DNA of 64,000 bases, taken from NCBI RefSeq assembly GCF_000002985.6, contig NC_003284.9:2914001-2978000 (forward strand). The letters run 5' to 3'. The notes beneath the pieces were generated by a model. It had not been told where the DNA came from and searched no databases. It saw only the letters and a list, made by a program, of their open reading frames with translations. The DNA is from Caenorhabditis elegans. Taxonomy: Eukaryota; Nematoda; Chromadorea; Rhabditida; Rhabditidae. A program made the position numbers and the translations under genes. Below are positions 11,791 to 24,164 of this stretch, in pieces (the first letter of the stretch is position 1; the number at the start of each line of letters is the position of its first letter).

Positions 11791-12825
11791 GTTCTAACTT
11801 TGACTGAGAAGCAGATTATTTAAATTTAAACACACAAAACTGGCAAGAGACGGAAATGGAGTCAGTGCTCAGTTTTTCCCAGCTCTCAATTTTCACGGAT
11901 CTTCTATTATTCTTGCAAATTTGTCGGCTCGGTTGGGCTTTTGATGAGCTCCAAGTCCATCCCTCTCTCGGCGCAATATGCTAATTCAAAGGCAGATAAT
12001 CGTGCTTCCAAAGTTAGCTGGAGAAGTTACTCATCCGGAACGGAGCATTTGAAGGATGAGAAGAAGCGGAAAAGTTTGTTGTGAGGTAAGCTCTCGGCTT
12101 TCTTTCGTTCTTAAATTGAATTTGAGAAATACTGGACCCGCAAGGCAGGACAAATCTAGGCACCGAGCTTGAGAAAAGAAGAAGAAAGCAAAATGGAAAC
12201 GCAAGCTGAGACATTTATGAGCGCAGTAAACGAGTCTGTTAACCAAACCTAATATGGGAAAGTGGTATTCAGCTGGATATGAAGAAAAATGAGAGGAAAT
12301 GGGGCACCAAAACTTTTTAGTAACAGATGTTGATGCGTTGTTATTTGAGATATGTATAGTCAAATTCTATTGATGGTGAACGAAGAGCAGCTTCACCAAT
12401 TAGACAAACTGACACATATGTTGTGACAATGTACAATGCGCACTAAGAATAAATTACAAGGAACGATGGTTCTCATGACACTATTTAAGGGGAGATAGTA
12501 GGCATAAGGAAAAACAAAAAAAAAGAACCATGAAGATCTCAGAAAAATGATTGGATTGGCAGTGGCAGGTGGTGAAGAGCTCGTGTACTCTGTAAGACTA
12601 TATAGGTGCGGTGGAGCATGTGATTTGATTGACTGGCAATGTACAAACCAGGCATAGCCGAAGAGCCCTCACTTAAGCTTTTAAATGGTTAGGATTATTT
12701 TTTATTCAGACGAGATGGATAATTATCAATGGTACAGGAAAATGATTGGCAGGTTTTTTTTTTAAATTAAAATTACCATTTTCATTGCATGCACACGTAT
12801 AATATTTTCAGAGAAAGATACATAC

Positions 12826-12967
12826 TCCCAACTATTGCGATTTCGGCAGGAGCTGGAATTTCCTATTGCCACACACCCCGGGTCCCAGCACACATTATTT
12901 CCTTCAGCATACCGCCATATGTCATGTATGAGATACCTGCCTTCTGTTTCTAATCTCATTGTAACAT
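12826..12967 (-). CDS. Exon-like ORF, unassigned
   Basis: The minus strand shows acceptor GATATTCAAG, then an open frame of about 46 codons (contains RLETEGRYLIHDIWRYAEGN and three Cys) and a GTATGT donor. Codon use is coding-like. On the plus strand the same DNA also has an acceptor (ATATTTTCAG) and an open hydrophobic frame, so strand is unsure. No neighbouring exon was found. Candidate exon, pseudogene piece or chance. Confidence 0.2.
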
Positions 12968-13549
12968 CTTGAATATCTATAACACGGTCATTTAATAACG
13001 GCCTTCCTCTTTAATTAACTCGTCAGTATTTGATTGTGACCTCATATTTAAGACTGAAAGATGGAAAAAAAATGTTAACCGGGTTATTTAATACAGATTT
13101 ATAATACTAGAACTAATTTTACTATTTTCTGATACATTGTAATGCAGATATGGATTCTATTGCACTTTGGCATTAGAAGAGCTCAATTTGAAAGAACATG
13201 ACTTAAATTCAAAAAATAAAAACTTGTGGAAGTTTTTTGTATTTTTAGGTTCAGCTGACTATTATAGCCTACAGAGTGTAAACTTTAACTTATTAAAGTA
13301 GGAGTAAGACAATTTTTTAAGCCAATATATAACTGAAAAAATATAAAAATTGGCTTAAAAAGTGCCTTAAGCAATGAAATACCAGTTTTTGAGTAGTTTT
13401 TTTTAAATTCGTATATTTGAGCACATTTTGAGTTGATACCTTGAATAACCAGGAACCGATACTCTTTCTTTAACAAAATGCCTGATGTTTTCTTCCAAAG
13501 CATGCAGCAAAAGTTTCAAGTATTAATGCAAAAACATGGACAATTGTTG

Positions 13550-14350
13550 ACAGGTAAAGTGCGCCCGTTTGGCCACTTGACAAGTTACATGAAACTTCGA
13601 ATTGACAAAATAATTGACCGCATTCTCTAACTCGTCATGTTGTCAATTGCACGTGTCTACTGGTGGGAAAGAGCTTCGACTTTCACCCTGCTCGCCGCAC
13701 TGAACTAGCATGTAATTGTGTCTCGCAAAGTTTGTGACTAACTGGAGGGATAACAAAGTTAGAAGCACAGAATAAAATGAAACGTACTACTATACCTCAT
13801 TGGAGCTACATATTGGAAATGGAAGATGGAGAAAATAGAAAACCCGAATAGAGAAAACACTTCAAATTAGGAACGATCATTAGTGTGCGCGAAACCATAA
13901 ACCTACAGTAATCGATCCTCATTAGGTAGGGGGGGCGCCTCACAGGTTCGTGACTGACTGACGACGGTGAGCGTTTCCATTCTAATCCTACCGTATTTTG
14001 TCTGAATTACAATTTTTACGACCGACTCGCGTGCGCGCACGCAAAGCCGCAACCTGGCTGCCCACCATCACCCACCAAACTGCGCGAAAATCGCTAAAAA
14101 CGTGGGAGGCGAGAAGATAACGGGGCGAACAATGGGAGGCTATCAATCCGGACGGATTCCTCATTTAATTTTATGTTCTCTTCTCTGTCACCTCTGTCAT
14201 TTTGTAACTAAGTCATCACACCTCACCCCCGTCCGGGCCGAGACCATCAAAATTTACGAGCAGTTACGTTGCGACAAATTGGTTGAAATTAGAGAAGGCG
14301 ATCAAGATCAGATTTTATCTGATAAAACACGGGAGGTCTAAACGCGCCAA
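13550..14350. other. GC-richer block, possible regulatory region
   Basis: This 0.8 kb is clearly less AT-rich than its flanks, with GTGCGCGCACGC, GGGGGGGCGCC and several GTCACC/CACC clusters. A 79-codon plus frame (14102-14341) has no splice context or recognisable domain. It could be a promoter or first-exon area for an unannotated transcript, or a distal element for hst-3.1 or fard-1. Confidence 0.25.
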
Positions 14351-14506
14351 ATTGATTTACGAGAAATGAAACACTGGAAAATAAACTAGTAGGAATGGAA
14401 AACAAGAACTTGCAGAATTTGTTTCAATAAAGGGGAAGGGAAAACTTACACTTGTGCAACCATTTGACAAAAGTTCTGTTGCCGTTCAATAATTGCAAAT
14501 TAAAGG

Positions 14507-14850
14507 TGGAGTAGTGCCAGACTAAATATCACAGTAAAAAAATTCAAAAAAATTCAAATTTGTTTTTTTGAAAATTTTGATAAATCTCAGTTTTTGTCAC
14601 TTTTCTGGAAGTCAAAAACTGGAGATCAAAAAAAATTTCCTTCAAATTTTATGGCCAATTTATGTTACGAATATTGAAATTTAAACACCGTAGGCATTCG
14701 AACCTGAGAGAGAGCAATAGTTTTCTCAAAAAGTGGTAAACTCAGTAATTGCCACTTTTTGACTGTCAATAAAAATGGTTTGGGAGTTTTTCTAAATATA
14801 CTTATAATAATTGAAAACAACTGAATATCATAATAAAACACTCCATAAAA
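14507..14850. repeat. Family A element
   Basis: Begins GGTGGAGTAGTGCCAG and holds CAGTTTTTGTCACTTTTCTG, AACTCAGTAATTGCCACTTT and GACTGTCAATAAAAATGG, i.e. the family read in the opposite orientation to the copies at 10.9 and 11.5 kb. Confidence 0.6.
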
Positions 14851-14959
14851 TTTAAAATATAATAATTTTTTAAATTTCTAGCATTTTGGCAAATTGCCCA
14901 ATTTTTGTAAAAAAGAGTTTTTTATTACCATCTAGAGAAATTTCGCATGTTTCGACCAA

Positions 14960-15320
14960 AGCAGTTTGTTTTTTTTGGGTTTTTTGGAAAAAATTGATTT
15001 TTTGGTTTTTTTGGTTTTTTGAGACTAAAAAAACAAAAAAAAAACCAAAAAATAAATTCCAACACTGATTCAGCAAAAATTAAACAATTAAGAACAGAAA
15101 ACCTTCCGTTTGTTCAGTTTTTAATATTTTATGAAGAATCAACAGAATATTTCATGAAAAATTTCGGTTATGCCCCGTTTGATATCAAACATTGAATTTT
15201 TTTTGTTTTTTTGGTTTTTTTTGGTTTTTTTTTTTGAAAAATTAGATTTTTTGTTTTTTGGTCCAAAGTTCGACCAAAAAATTTTTTTTGGTTTTTTGGC
15301 CGAACATTTTTTTTTGCAAC
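14960..15320. repeat. TTTTGG/CCAAAA low-complexity foldback
   Basis: Dense runs of GGTTTTTT and their complement CCAAAAAA form an imperfect foldback in two blocks (14965-15060 and 15190-15320). Apparent reading frames here translate to Phe/Trp-rich or Lys-rich low complexity on either strand and are not genes. Confidence 0.6.
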
Positions 15321-15784
15321 AGCCCTGGTTTCGACCCATAGAAGTTTTTAACAAAAATAATTTTTAAAAAAATTGAATATAAAAATCGTAGAAAAAATTG
15401 AATACAAAAATCGTAGAAAAATTTTTTTTCGACTTCCAAAATTGTAAGTGGCAAAAACTGAGTAATTGCCGCTTATTTAAAGCAAATAAAAAATTTGAAG
15501 TCAATAAAATTTCAAAAATAATGAACTGCAATCTGCATCATTTGATAAAGTTTTTTTTTCTAGAAAATTTTAGTGCTATACGATTTAGGGCTAGAAAAGC
15601 AGAGAATATGCTCACTATTTTTAGGTAATACTTTTCGAAGACAAAGAGCACACTATGTTTGACTGTTTAACATGGCCAGATGTTTGACTACATTAACAAC
15701 CTAGTTAATATATTTGTTACATATATAACATATTTAACAAGCACATCACAGCAACCGATATATTTATTTGCCATTGGTGCTCAC

Positions 15785-15905
15785 CTTGGACACCTCGCAC
15801 CCCGCACACCGAAGCGGGTTTATCAAAGAAGAATCCCGGCGGGAGTCGGTTCGGTGTATCCTAATCCGCTTCCGACAGCCGACGGTCAAGTGATGTTGCG
15901 TAATT
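15785..15905 (-). other. GC-rich exon-like patch
   Basis: A GC-rich island in AT-rich DNA. On the minus strand it ends in a good donor, GTCCAAG|GTGAGC, and an open frame runs through it (contains LINPLRCAGCEVSK). On the plus strand a frame is open to TAG at about 15905. It could be a distant 5' exon of hst-3.1 or a remnant; no function is claimed. Confidence 0.2.
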
Positions 15906-16719
15906 AGTCCGACTCTTTTGGTGTGTTTTTTTTTTGTAATTACAAAAGCTTCGACATCCAAAAAAAATAGCAAAACTGATGTTTTTTTAATTTTCAAAAA
16001 ATCATATAGAATTTAGATTTTTTTTTTGAATTTTTTACTATGATATTTGTAAATGTGGTGCCATATGCGTGTTTTACAACAATTTATTCTTTTAATTTGC
16101 TCCATGAGCAAAAAATATGGTGCTAAACATAGGGTTATGCGGGAGGTTAAGGGATGCAGGAAACAATTCACACCTGGCAATAAAGAGACACAATAAATTA
16201 AGCTGTTGAATATGCCAGCTGTGTGTTAGTGAAAAAACATATAATTAGAACTATTCATTTGTGTTGTTAGTAACAAACCTCACCGCAGAAAGATTGAATT
16301 GAAAATGGATTTAAACAAGAAAAAGTACTTGAACATATTCTTCTGTAAGCTTTCACAGATCGAAAAGAAAAGAACAGAGCGTGATAGGATTGAAAAAAAA
16401 GAAGCTAACTGCAAACAAGAAAGCAAAATCGGGTGAATGACAATGTTTGTTCCACTTCCACTTATGACTGACTTCTTTCTGTCTGTACACTTAAATGGGC
16501 CACAAAATAGGATGGTGTGAAGTAAAGTACGACGGTTCTTAATACATTTTTTGTGTGTAAGGCAGTGTTATTAAAATCCGGAGAGGTCATGATATTGTTG
16601 CTGAAAAAATTTTTAATGGAGATTTCGGTATCATAAGAAAACCTTGACGGATTTGTTGTTAGGATAATTTATTTTGCTATCAAACACTTCAAATGAGTCA
16701 TGCTGAGAATTTGGTATTT

Positions 16720-17110
16720 TAATGGTGTTAGTATTTTTAAAAGTGCAGTACAGATTTTTGCAAAATTCACTTATTATCAATCAAAACGGCCTAATAATAA
16801 AACACTCCAAAAAATGTTCGTTTCTTTTTCAAATTTCCAGTCAAAGTTTTAGCAAATTGCCAAATTTTCGAGAAAAAAAAGCGATTTTAAGAAAATCCAG
16901 AGCAATATTGTACCCCCAGAATGTTTTAGCACAAATAACTGAAATAAAGTTAAAGTTTAAAAACTGTAGAAACATTTTTTTTTTGCTAGACTTGAAAAAT
17001 TATAAGTGGAGAAAATTGAAAAAAAATTGAAAAATTGTCACTTTTTGACAGTAAATAAAAAAATTTTGAAAATTTGGTTAGTAAAGTTTCACTATGACAG
17101 TTTGTCATTT
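16720..17110. repeat. Family A-like element, diverged
   Basis: Contains AAAACACTCCAAAAAATG, a TATAAGTGGAGAAAATTG motif and ATTGTCACTTTTTGACAGTA, a diverged version of the family core. No coding content. Confidence 0.45.
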
Positions 17111-17119
17111 CAGCATAAT

Positions 17120-18880
17120 AATATGACTTTTTTGCATCTTCAAGTTATAGACATAGAGTTTTTAAATATAGTTTAAAAAAATAATACCACCACATTTGGA
17201 CAGTCGGAGTCAAAAAACTCATTTTTCTCTTTTTTGAATCAGGCGTAGTTTCAATTCGAATTCGGAATCTTCATTGTGATATCTTCTAAAAAGTTTATCA
17301 ATCGACCTATGAATATTGAAAAAATATTTTCCCATCAAAATTTGAATGATATATAGAATTTTGATGTTTTGTTTAATAAAAATTGCTTGTATTTCCATTT
17401 TTGTATGAAAAAATCAAAAAATGTCTGCAAAATTTGATACTTGCGTATTATAACCCCGCCCTTTTAAATATCCCACCCTGTCCCTTTAAATAATAATTTT
17501 TGAGTTATAAAAATAAAAATGTGTGAAATAGTGTTGTATTTTTAGGCTTGTGAAAAACCCCTCTGTAGAATAAAAATCTATGTCACATTCCATTTGGAAA
17601 AATCAAAAAAAAAAAAAACTAAATGTAATTTTAAAATTGTGGAGTATTTAATACACAGGTATTCAAACTGTTTGATTAAATAATCATTAAACTAGAAATT
17701 TTTAAAAATATTATTTTTGGGTACGGCTACTTTATGAGCTCGCCCGTAGTCATAAAAGGTAGATAACTAAACATATTCGTTTTTTCAAAATTTAACATTG
17801 ACAGATTTCATTTCGATTTCATTTGAAACTTTGCTCTTCCGTATTCATTGTATTTTCGTAATTGGAAATCAAACGGCTGTCAAAAGCGTGGCTGTCTTCG
17901 GCACCTGAACACGAGTTTTCTTGAATGAGTCTATCAAATTTAAACTTTGCGTCTAACAGCAATTAATTATTAATGATTTTTCCAAACACCCCACTGCAAA
18001 GTACAGGGAAAATTTTTTATCAGTTTCACTCTTTTTTTTTGCAATTGTTTTTCAATAGCTTTTCCGTGGTGTGAAAATTACCGCCTTTTCATGTTTCCCA
18101 ATGTGTTTAAGGAATGGAAGAGGTATGGCGTGATCAGTCATTGATAATTTCAACTTGGCATTTATCAGTGTGTGGACATTGTCCCCGCTGGTATATGTAC
18201 GTAGGTCGCAAGTGCATCACGCCTCTTCTCTTTTCTTGACAGGGCTCGCTGAGCACAATAGACTCCAACCGTGCAATTGTTTCAGCGTTTTAGGTTTTAC
18301 TAGGTCAAAGTCTGGCTGTTTCCAAAATAAAATATATTTCAAAGTCAGCTTCACCCGTCGATTTCTCGCTTTCGTTTTTTTTTATCGAACTGTCACGTTT
18401 TCGTGTAGGTTTTTGCACAATTATTGAATTTTGCGCTCAAAAAATTTGAAATTTCAATTTAGGTATATTTATCAACATTTCCCAAGTGATAACAATTGTT
18501 GTCTAGCCCTACTAGCTTATTTTGCAGTATTATTTCCTATAATATATTTTTTAAAGCATATCATATTTTCCCAAATGTTGCGACACTTGAAAGACATAAT
18601 ACGCCATCCGCTTTCGCTGATTTGTAAATTTTGTACATGGCTGTCTATCAATTCCTGCATTAGGCTCTTATTCTCGTTTTTCTTGGTGCGTATTGATAGC
18701 GATAAAACGGCTGATAGTCGAGTGATACCCCTTCTTTACTTTTTTTGTTGGCTCTTCATCTATTCGCCCATCTCCACAAGTTTTTTTTTCAAATAGATAT
18801 TTTGCATGTATTGTGAACTGTCAAATTAATAACAGATTTTTAAAAAAAATTCTTGTATCCTGTCACGTGTATAACATCCT
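17120..18880. other. Spacer upstream of fard-1, no gene seen
   Basis: AT-rich with scattered short frames of no recognisable content. The longest, 18431-18796, is Phe/Leu/Ile-rich and lacks splice context. The region 18600-18800 is slightly GC-richer and may be part of the fard-1 promoter. Confidence 0.4.
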
Positions 18881-18887
18881 GTCATTT

Positions 18888-19325
18888 TTAAAGGAGGTGT
18901 AATGGCTGTGGTTATTTTGGTATAGTCCTACGATATGCTGAAATACAGGAATTTTATAATGAAAGTTCTCAAAAAATTTTCAAAAATTTTTTATGGCGGT
19001 TCAAAATTTCAAAAAAAATTAAAGGCTCAATTTCAGCTAAAATCTCCAGTTTTGGCAACTTTTCCGTGCCGCAGCAGCTTGAAAATGACTTTTTTGAATT
19101 ATCGTCTTTTATTGCTTATTTCGGTTGTTGGGCTCCTGTTTGTTGTAGGATAAAGTAGATTTTAAGCCGATAGGTAACCAAAAATTACAAAAGATCCGCA
19201 TTAAAAAATTTAAAAAATTAAACAATTTTTTTTGAGCAATTTTATTACAAATTTTGTTCACTTTAGCACATTACAAATCTATAGGTTCAAAATATCCAGA
19301 AACCGTTGATCCTTCTTCAATTTGA
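18888..19325. repeat. Family B element just upstream of fard-1
   Basis: Ends AAAGGAGGTGTAATGGCTGT and AACCGTTGATCCTTCTTC are inverted copies. The interior has TTTTATGGCGGTTCAAAATT, TCTCCAGTTTTGGCAACTTT and AAGCCGATAGGTAACC. It ends about 35 bases before the trans-splice acceptor of fard-1. Confidence 0.6.
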
Positions 19326-19352
19326 AAGGCAAATTTTATTATTTAAAACCCA

Positions 19353-19360
19353 AGTTTTAG
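19353..19360 (+). promoter_or_regulatory. Trans-splice-type acceptor before fard-1
   Basis: AGTTTTAG precedes the fard-1 ATG by 13 bases with no upstream exon in view, as expected for SL1 addition. Confidence 0.55.
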
Positions 19361-19373
19361 GTAACAAAAACGC

Positions 19374-22300
19374 ATGGCTTTTTCTGTAAGAGACGTCTAT
19401 GCAGGCAGCTCCGTGCTGCTCACGGGAGGTACTGGGTTTTTGGGAAAGGTGATTGTTGAGAAGTTGTTATGGACTATTGATGACATTCAAAACATCTATT
19501 TGATGATAAGAACAAGAAAAGGGAAGAATCCGCAAGAAAGATTGTCAGGTCTTCTTCATGTAAGTATTTTGATTATATTTGGAATTTTATTTAATAGTTT
19601 TTAGGATCCCCTTTTCAATCGCATTCGCCAAGAGAAACCAGAAGCATTTGACAAATTGAAAGCAATCGGTGGAGATATGATGGTGGAAAATCTAGGAATG
19701 GATCCTGAAGATGTGATGCTCATCCGAGACAATGTGAGGGAGTACAATTCTCAATTTTTCCAACTTTTTAATATTCAGGTCAACGTAGTGATCCATAGCG
19801 CGGCGACTGTCAAGTTCGACGAGCATCTAAGAGCAGCAGTCACCATGAATGTCATTGGAACCAAACGAATCATTGATCTCTGTCATCAAATCAAAGATCT
19901 CAAAGTAACAGAGAAAACAACGTGTCTCAGAAAAATTGTATTTTTAAGGTATTGGTGCATGTGTCAACTGCATATGCAAACTGCGACAGGTTTGAAACAA
20001 CGGAAAAAGTGAGCGTGAAAAATTGAACATTGTAGAATATCAACTAAATTTCTGGAAATTTACAGATTTACAAGTCACCAATGGCTCCACAAAAACTTGT
20101 GGACGCTCTTTCGTGGATGGATGACGAAACATTGACTAAAGTAAGTTTTGATATTAGGTGGTGGCAATTAGACCTTGGTCAAAATGTATGACTTTTTGTG
20201 GCATATCGATTTTTCTGAAAAAAAGTTTGGCGACTCCAGGTATCCTAACTCGGAGCCACATTTTTTAGGCTTCACCCAGATTCGTGTATTTTAAACTTTT
20301 GTTTGAAATTTATGTGCGGATTTTGCTTAATTTAATATACCGTATATTCTCTATTAGAGCGGCGTATCTAATAGTACGGCGTATCTATTAGAGCGGCACT
20401 CTAACTGGCTCTTCGAAAATTAGAGCGGCAGTCTCTATTAGTGCGGCACCCCTTTTTTTGGGTGCAAGAGCCACATCAATTATTCGATTTCTTCGAAGAT
20501 ATTTTTGTTCATTCTTGAATGAATTTATAAATTTTCATTTAAATATTGAATTTTAGTGTCTTTGTGAGGCAAAATTACCCAATTTTCATGAATTTTTCCA
20601 TAAAATATGAGGTTTTATAAAGAAATTTTGAGGTTACTACTCCCAAAAGTAGTAACTTCAATATGAAAATTAGTTATCGAAAATTAGTGCGGCAGTATCC
20701 AGTAGAACGGCAGTCTCTAATAGAGCGCACGTCACGAAGGGCCGGGAAATTAGTGCGGCATGCCGCTCTAATAGAGAATAGAGAATACACGGTACAAGGA
20801 AAGAGGACAGATTTGTCGAAAAATGTATTCGAAAAATAGATTAAAAAATAGACAAAGCAATTTTTTTAACTTTTTTAAAACTAATTTTTTTTTCGATTTT
20901 TATTGTTATACAATCACATTATACACTAAATCGAGCGAGAGCCGCGCATAAATCTAAAAATAAAGTTTCAAAAAACCAAGATCGAGTGGAAGCCTAAAAA
21001 AGCGGCTCCGAGCTAGAATACCTGGAGTCGACATATTTATTTGAAAGTACCGTCACATCACAGGTAATGTGGTTGATACCATAAATTCCCAGATTTTCAG
21101 AAATATCGATGCGGAACAAAAAAAACTCATTGCCACCCCTACTTTATTTTGATATTCATAGAAAAAAAGGAGATTAATTGAAAAATGTTGAAAGTGTAAA
21201 AATTCAACAACAAAATTCAGAAATCCTATTTAAAATGAAAATAATTCTTTTTGCGTTATTGATATTACCAAAGTTACCCGATATTTAACATTTTCAGATT
21301 ACACCTAAAATACTTGGCCTCCGTCCAAACACCTACACTCTGACCAAAGCTTTAGCAGAGTCCACAATCGAAACCGAAGCAAAGGATATTCCAGTCATTA
21401 TCATTCGTCCTTCGATTGTAGGAGCAATGTGGCAAGGACCGCTTCCAGGATGGACTGACAATATCAATGGGCCGACTGGAATCTTTGCTGCTGTAGGAAG
21501 AGGTGTTTTGACAAACATGTGTGGGAGCAGTGAATCAAAAGCTGATATTATTCCCGTTGATATTGTGGCTAACATGATAATTGCGTCAGCTTCATATAGA
21601 ACATCGATCAAGTGAGAATAGTTTTAAACAAACTGTGAATTGTTTAAAATTTTGTTTTTTGTTTCAGCACGACAGAAATTCCTGTGATCCACTGTTCATC
21701 TGGTGAATTGAACCCTCTCTATTGGGGTCATATTGTTTTATTTTTGGAGCAATTCTACAAAAAGGTTAGTCAGAGTTTTATATAATAATATCTCCATTAA
21801 AGGAGGAGTACTGGTTATAAGTATTTAGCTTAAATAGACTTAAACTGGTTCAAAACGTCTTCATAATGAGACTTCACAAAAAAATTTCCAAAAATTTTTA
21901 TGGCGGGTAAATAATAATAATATCAAAATAGAACCAAATTTTGCTAAAATATAAAAATTCGCAGATTTCTTTCATTAGATGAACTACCAAAATATGCATT
22001 AAAGGAGGACTAACGGTTTGGACGATTTTGAAAAAAAAAAAGGCCCAAAATAGACGGCAAACATTTTTTAAACGGCATTCAAGCTACTACCACGTAGAAA
22101 AGTTAACGAAATTTTAGAATTTAGCAAAATTAGTCTTTTTTTTCCAACATTTTGAGCCTTCATAAAACTATTTGTCAAAAATTTTTTTTGAGAAATCTCA
22201 TTTTGAAATTTGGTCAATTTTGGCCAGTTTTAGTCAATTTTAACTAAATACCCACAAACTCTACTCCCCTTTTAAATAGTACTCTAATGTTTTTTTTAAA

Positions 22301-23035
22301 TATATTTTCAGTATCCCATGGAGCAATGCTTCGCAGTTCCATCCACATATTTCCACAAATCACGTTCACTATTCCTTATAAACTATTATATCAAGCATCA
22401 TATACCTGCTGCCATCTCAGATATTTCTGCTCGTCTTATAGGAAAGCGAAAAAAGTAAGTCATAAACGACGGAGAACAAGACCTACATAAATTTCTTATC
22501 AGCAATGTGAAGCTGTATTCGAAAGTGTGGAAAATGATTGAAACTCTACACTTTTTCACGACTCGCGGATGGAGTTTCAATGCACGTGGACTGCCAGAAT
22601 TCTTTGAGAAAATGACACCCGCAGATCAAAAGGAGTACAACTTTGATGTTCGCCAAGTGGATTGGAACTCGTATTTATTCGATTATGTAATGGGTATCAA
22701 GAAGTTCCTTTTGAAAGAAAATCTGGAGAATCTTAACAGATCGAGAGCACATCTTTTGAAGTCAGTGATATTATTCAATATTGAAAAGTTATGCTGAATA
22801 ATATTATTTCAGAATGCGCATTCGACGCCAAGTAATTGCAGCAATAGTTTACGCAGGATTTATCTCTACAATTGGAAGAAAATGGAAGAAGACTACTCAA
22901 TATCTGACATGGTTCGGTGCTATGTTGGCAACATATACATACACTGAAGTCAGTTTCAGACGGCATATTCCTCTGAAATCATTGAAAGATTACACACAAA
23001 CGTCGGATTATTCTCGGTATCTTCAAAAAAGCTAG
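19374..23035 (+). CDS. fard-1: Fatty acyl-CoA reductase
   Basis: Ten exons: 19374-19559, 19605-19733, 19779-19904, 19949-20008, 20066-20140, 21298-21611, 21668-21764, 22312-22454, 22503-22760 and 22813-23035 (TAG); 1611 bases, 536 residues, close to animal FAR1 (about 515). The enzyme reduces fatty acyl-CoA to fatty alcohol with NADPH, supplying ether lipid synthesis at peroxisome/ER membranes. Visible: N-terminal Rossmann motif LLTGGTGFLGK (15-25), HSAATVKFDEHLR, HVSTAYANCDR, the SDR active pair in TYTLTK (Tyr205, Lys209), RPSIVGAMWQGPLPGW, a FAR C-terminal domain (YNFDVRQVDWNSY) and a C-terminal hydrophobic segment typical of membrane-anchored FARs. Three introns of 44-57 bp had to be removed from longer open frames, chosen because the joined protein then aligns without gaps to the family. 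The symbol is recalled. Confidence 0.93.
20338..20794. repeat. Inverted-repeat element with ATTAGAGCGGC ends, in fard-1 intron 5
   Basis: The left end TACCGTATATTCTCTATTAG is mirrored by a right end ending CTCTAATAGAGAATAGAGAA then TACACGGTA. Short units ATTAGAGCGGC / ATTAGTGCGGC recur at least eight times in both ends, while the middle is ordinary AT-rich DNA. No ORF. Looks like a non-autonomous transposon or foldback with subterminal repeats. Confidence 0.7.
21801..22275. repeat. Family B element in fard-1 intron 7
   Basis: Left end TTAAAGGAGGAGTACTGGTT, right end AAACTCTACTCCCCTTTTAA, clearly inverted. An internal second AAAGGAGGACTAACGGTTTG near 22003 suggests two overlapping copies. It fills most of the 547 bp intron. 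Confidence 0.65.
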
Positions 23036-23236
23036 AATCTTTTCAATGACGTCATTCAAATTTATTTTTCTTTTTTTTTGTGTGATTTTTTTATCTTTAA
23101 AAATTGATAGGATCAGAATCAAAAATCAGACATACAATCGTTATATTGTTTCAAAATATCAAGGTCGATAGTGTGTCTGTTGATTGTGATACGCACTCTC
23201 TCATCAACAATAACTTTTTTTCATTGTTATTCTCCG

Positions 23237-23563
23237 CTTAAAGGAGGAGTAACGGTTCTGGGTGTTTTGAACGAATAAATAAAATATATGACACTTCTCG
23301 TATTTTTTCCAAAAATTTTTTATGGCGGTTCAAAATTTTGACTCAAATTTAGCGAAAATCTCTAATTTTGGCCTGAAATTAAACTTTTGAATTAACGAAA
23401 AATGTGACACGGAATAGAAGCCAAACATTTTTTATGGAAATTTTGAAGCACGATAAAAAATATTTAAAACATTTTTGAACTCATTGCGGAATTTGTTCAA
23501 GGAGCACATTTTGGGTATATACGTTTCAAAAAAAAAACCCATAACCGTTACTCCTCTTTTAAA
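23237..23563. repeat. Compact family B element with intact inverted ends
   Basis: CTTAAAGGAGGAGTAACGGT at the left and ACCGTTACTCCTCTTTTAAA at the right are nearly perfect inverted repeats about 327 bp apart. This is the cleanest copy in the window and the best guide to family boundaries. It lies 200 bp past the fard-1 stop. Confidence 0.7.
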
Positions 23564-24164
23564 ATTTACACATGCCTATTTCCGACAACGCTTTATATCT
23601 TTTTTTTTAATACTGCAATTTTTTTCACCAAATCTTCCATCTTCAATCACCTCCAAGTTTGTTTTCTACTTGTTATGAGCGAAAGACCAGTTTTTTTCTC
23701 GTTATTCATTTTATGTTTGACAATAAATAATGGTCAGTTCCACTTTAAATATTTATTTTTCCTATCAGTTTTGTTTCATGGCTAACCACAATCACAGTGG
23801 AGACTAGTAAACATTCGCAAATAGAAAAAAAAAACAACATCGGTGGCTCTTCTCGTTTTCTCGTCAATGGTTAGTAGGAAAAGATGAGAGTACTTTTGCT
23901 CGATGTGAGTGCGTGATATTTTAAAATGCGTGTTATTTTTAGAATTCATATCTTTTGATGAAATTATGAAAAGGAAAATGTACTAAGTTCGACGAATTCG
24001 GCAAATTTGCCGTGCTTAACAAACTCCGAAAAATTTGATGTTTTTGGAGAACCAATACTACTGAATTCTTAACACACATTGTGTCATTTTACAAAATTTT
24101 TGGGCAAATAATCAATAATTTTGGTCAAAATAGTATTGCCCAACTTTTGATGTGTGCTGCAAAT

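Noticed and set aside
14886-15454. Phe/Trp-rich and Lys-rich ORFs of 60-71 codons
   Set aside because: They come from the GGTTTTTT/CCAAAAAA low-complexity foldback, appear on both strands, and have no splice or start context.
19734-19778. Treating the 45 bp in fard-1 as coding (REYNSQFFQLFNIQ)
   Set aside because: It has GTGAGG and TATTCAG ends, and removing it restores a gapless match to the FAR family (RDN|VNVVIHSAATVKF).
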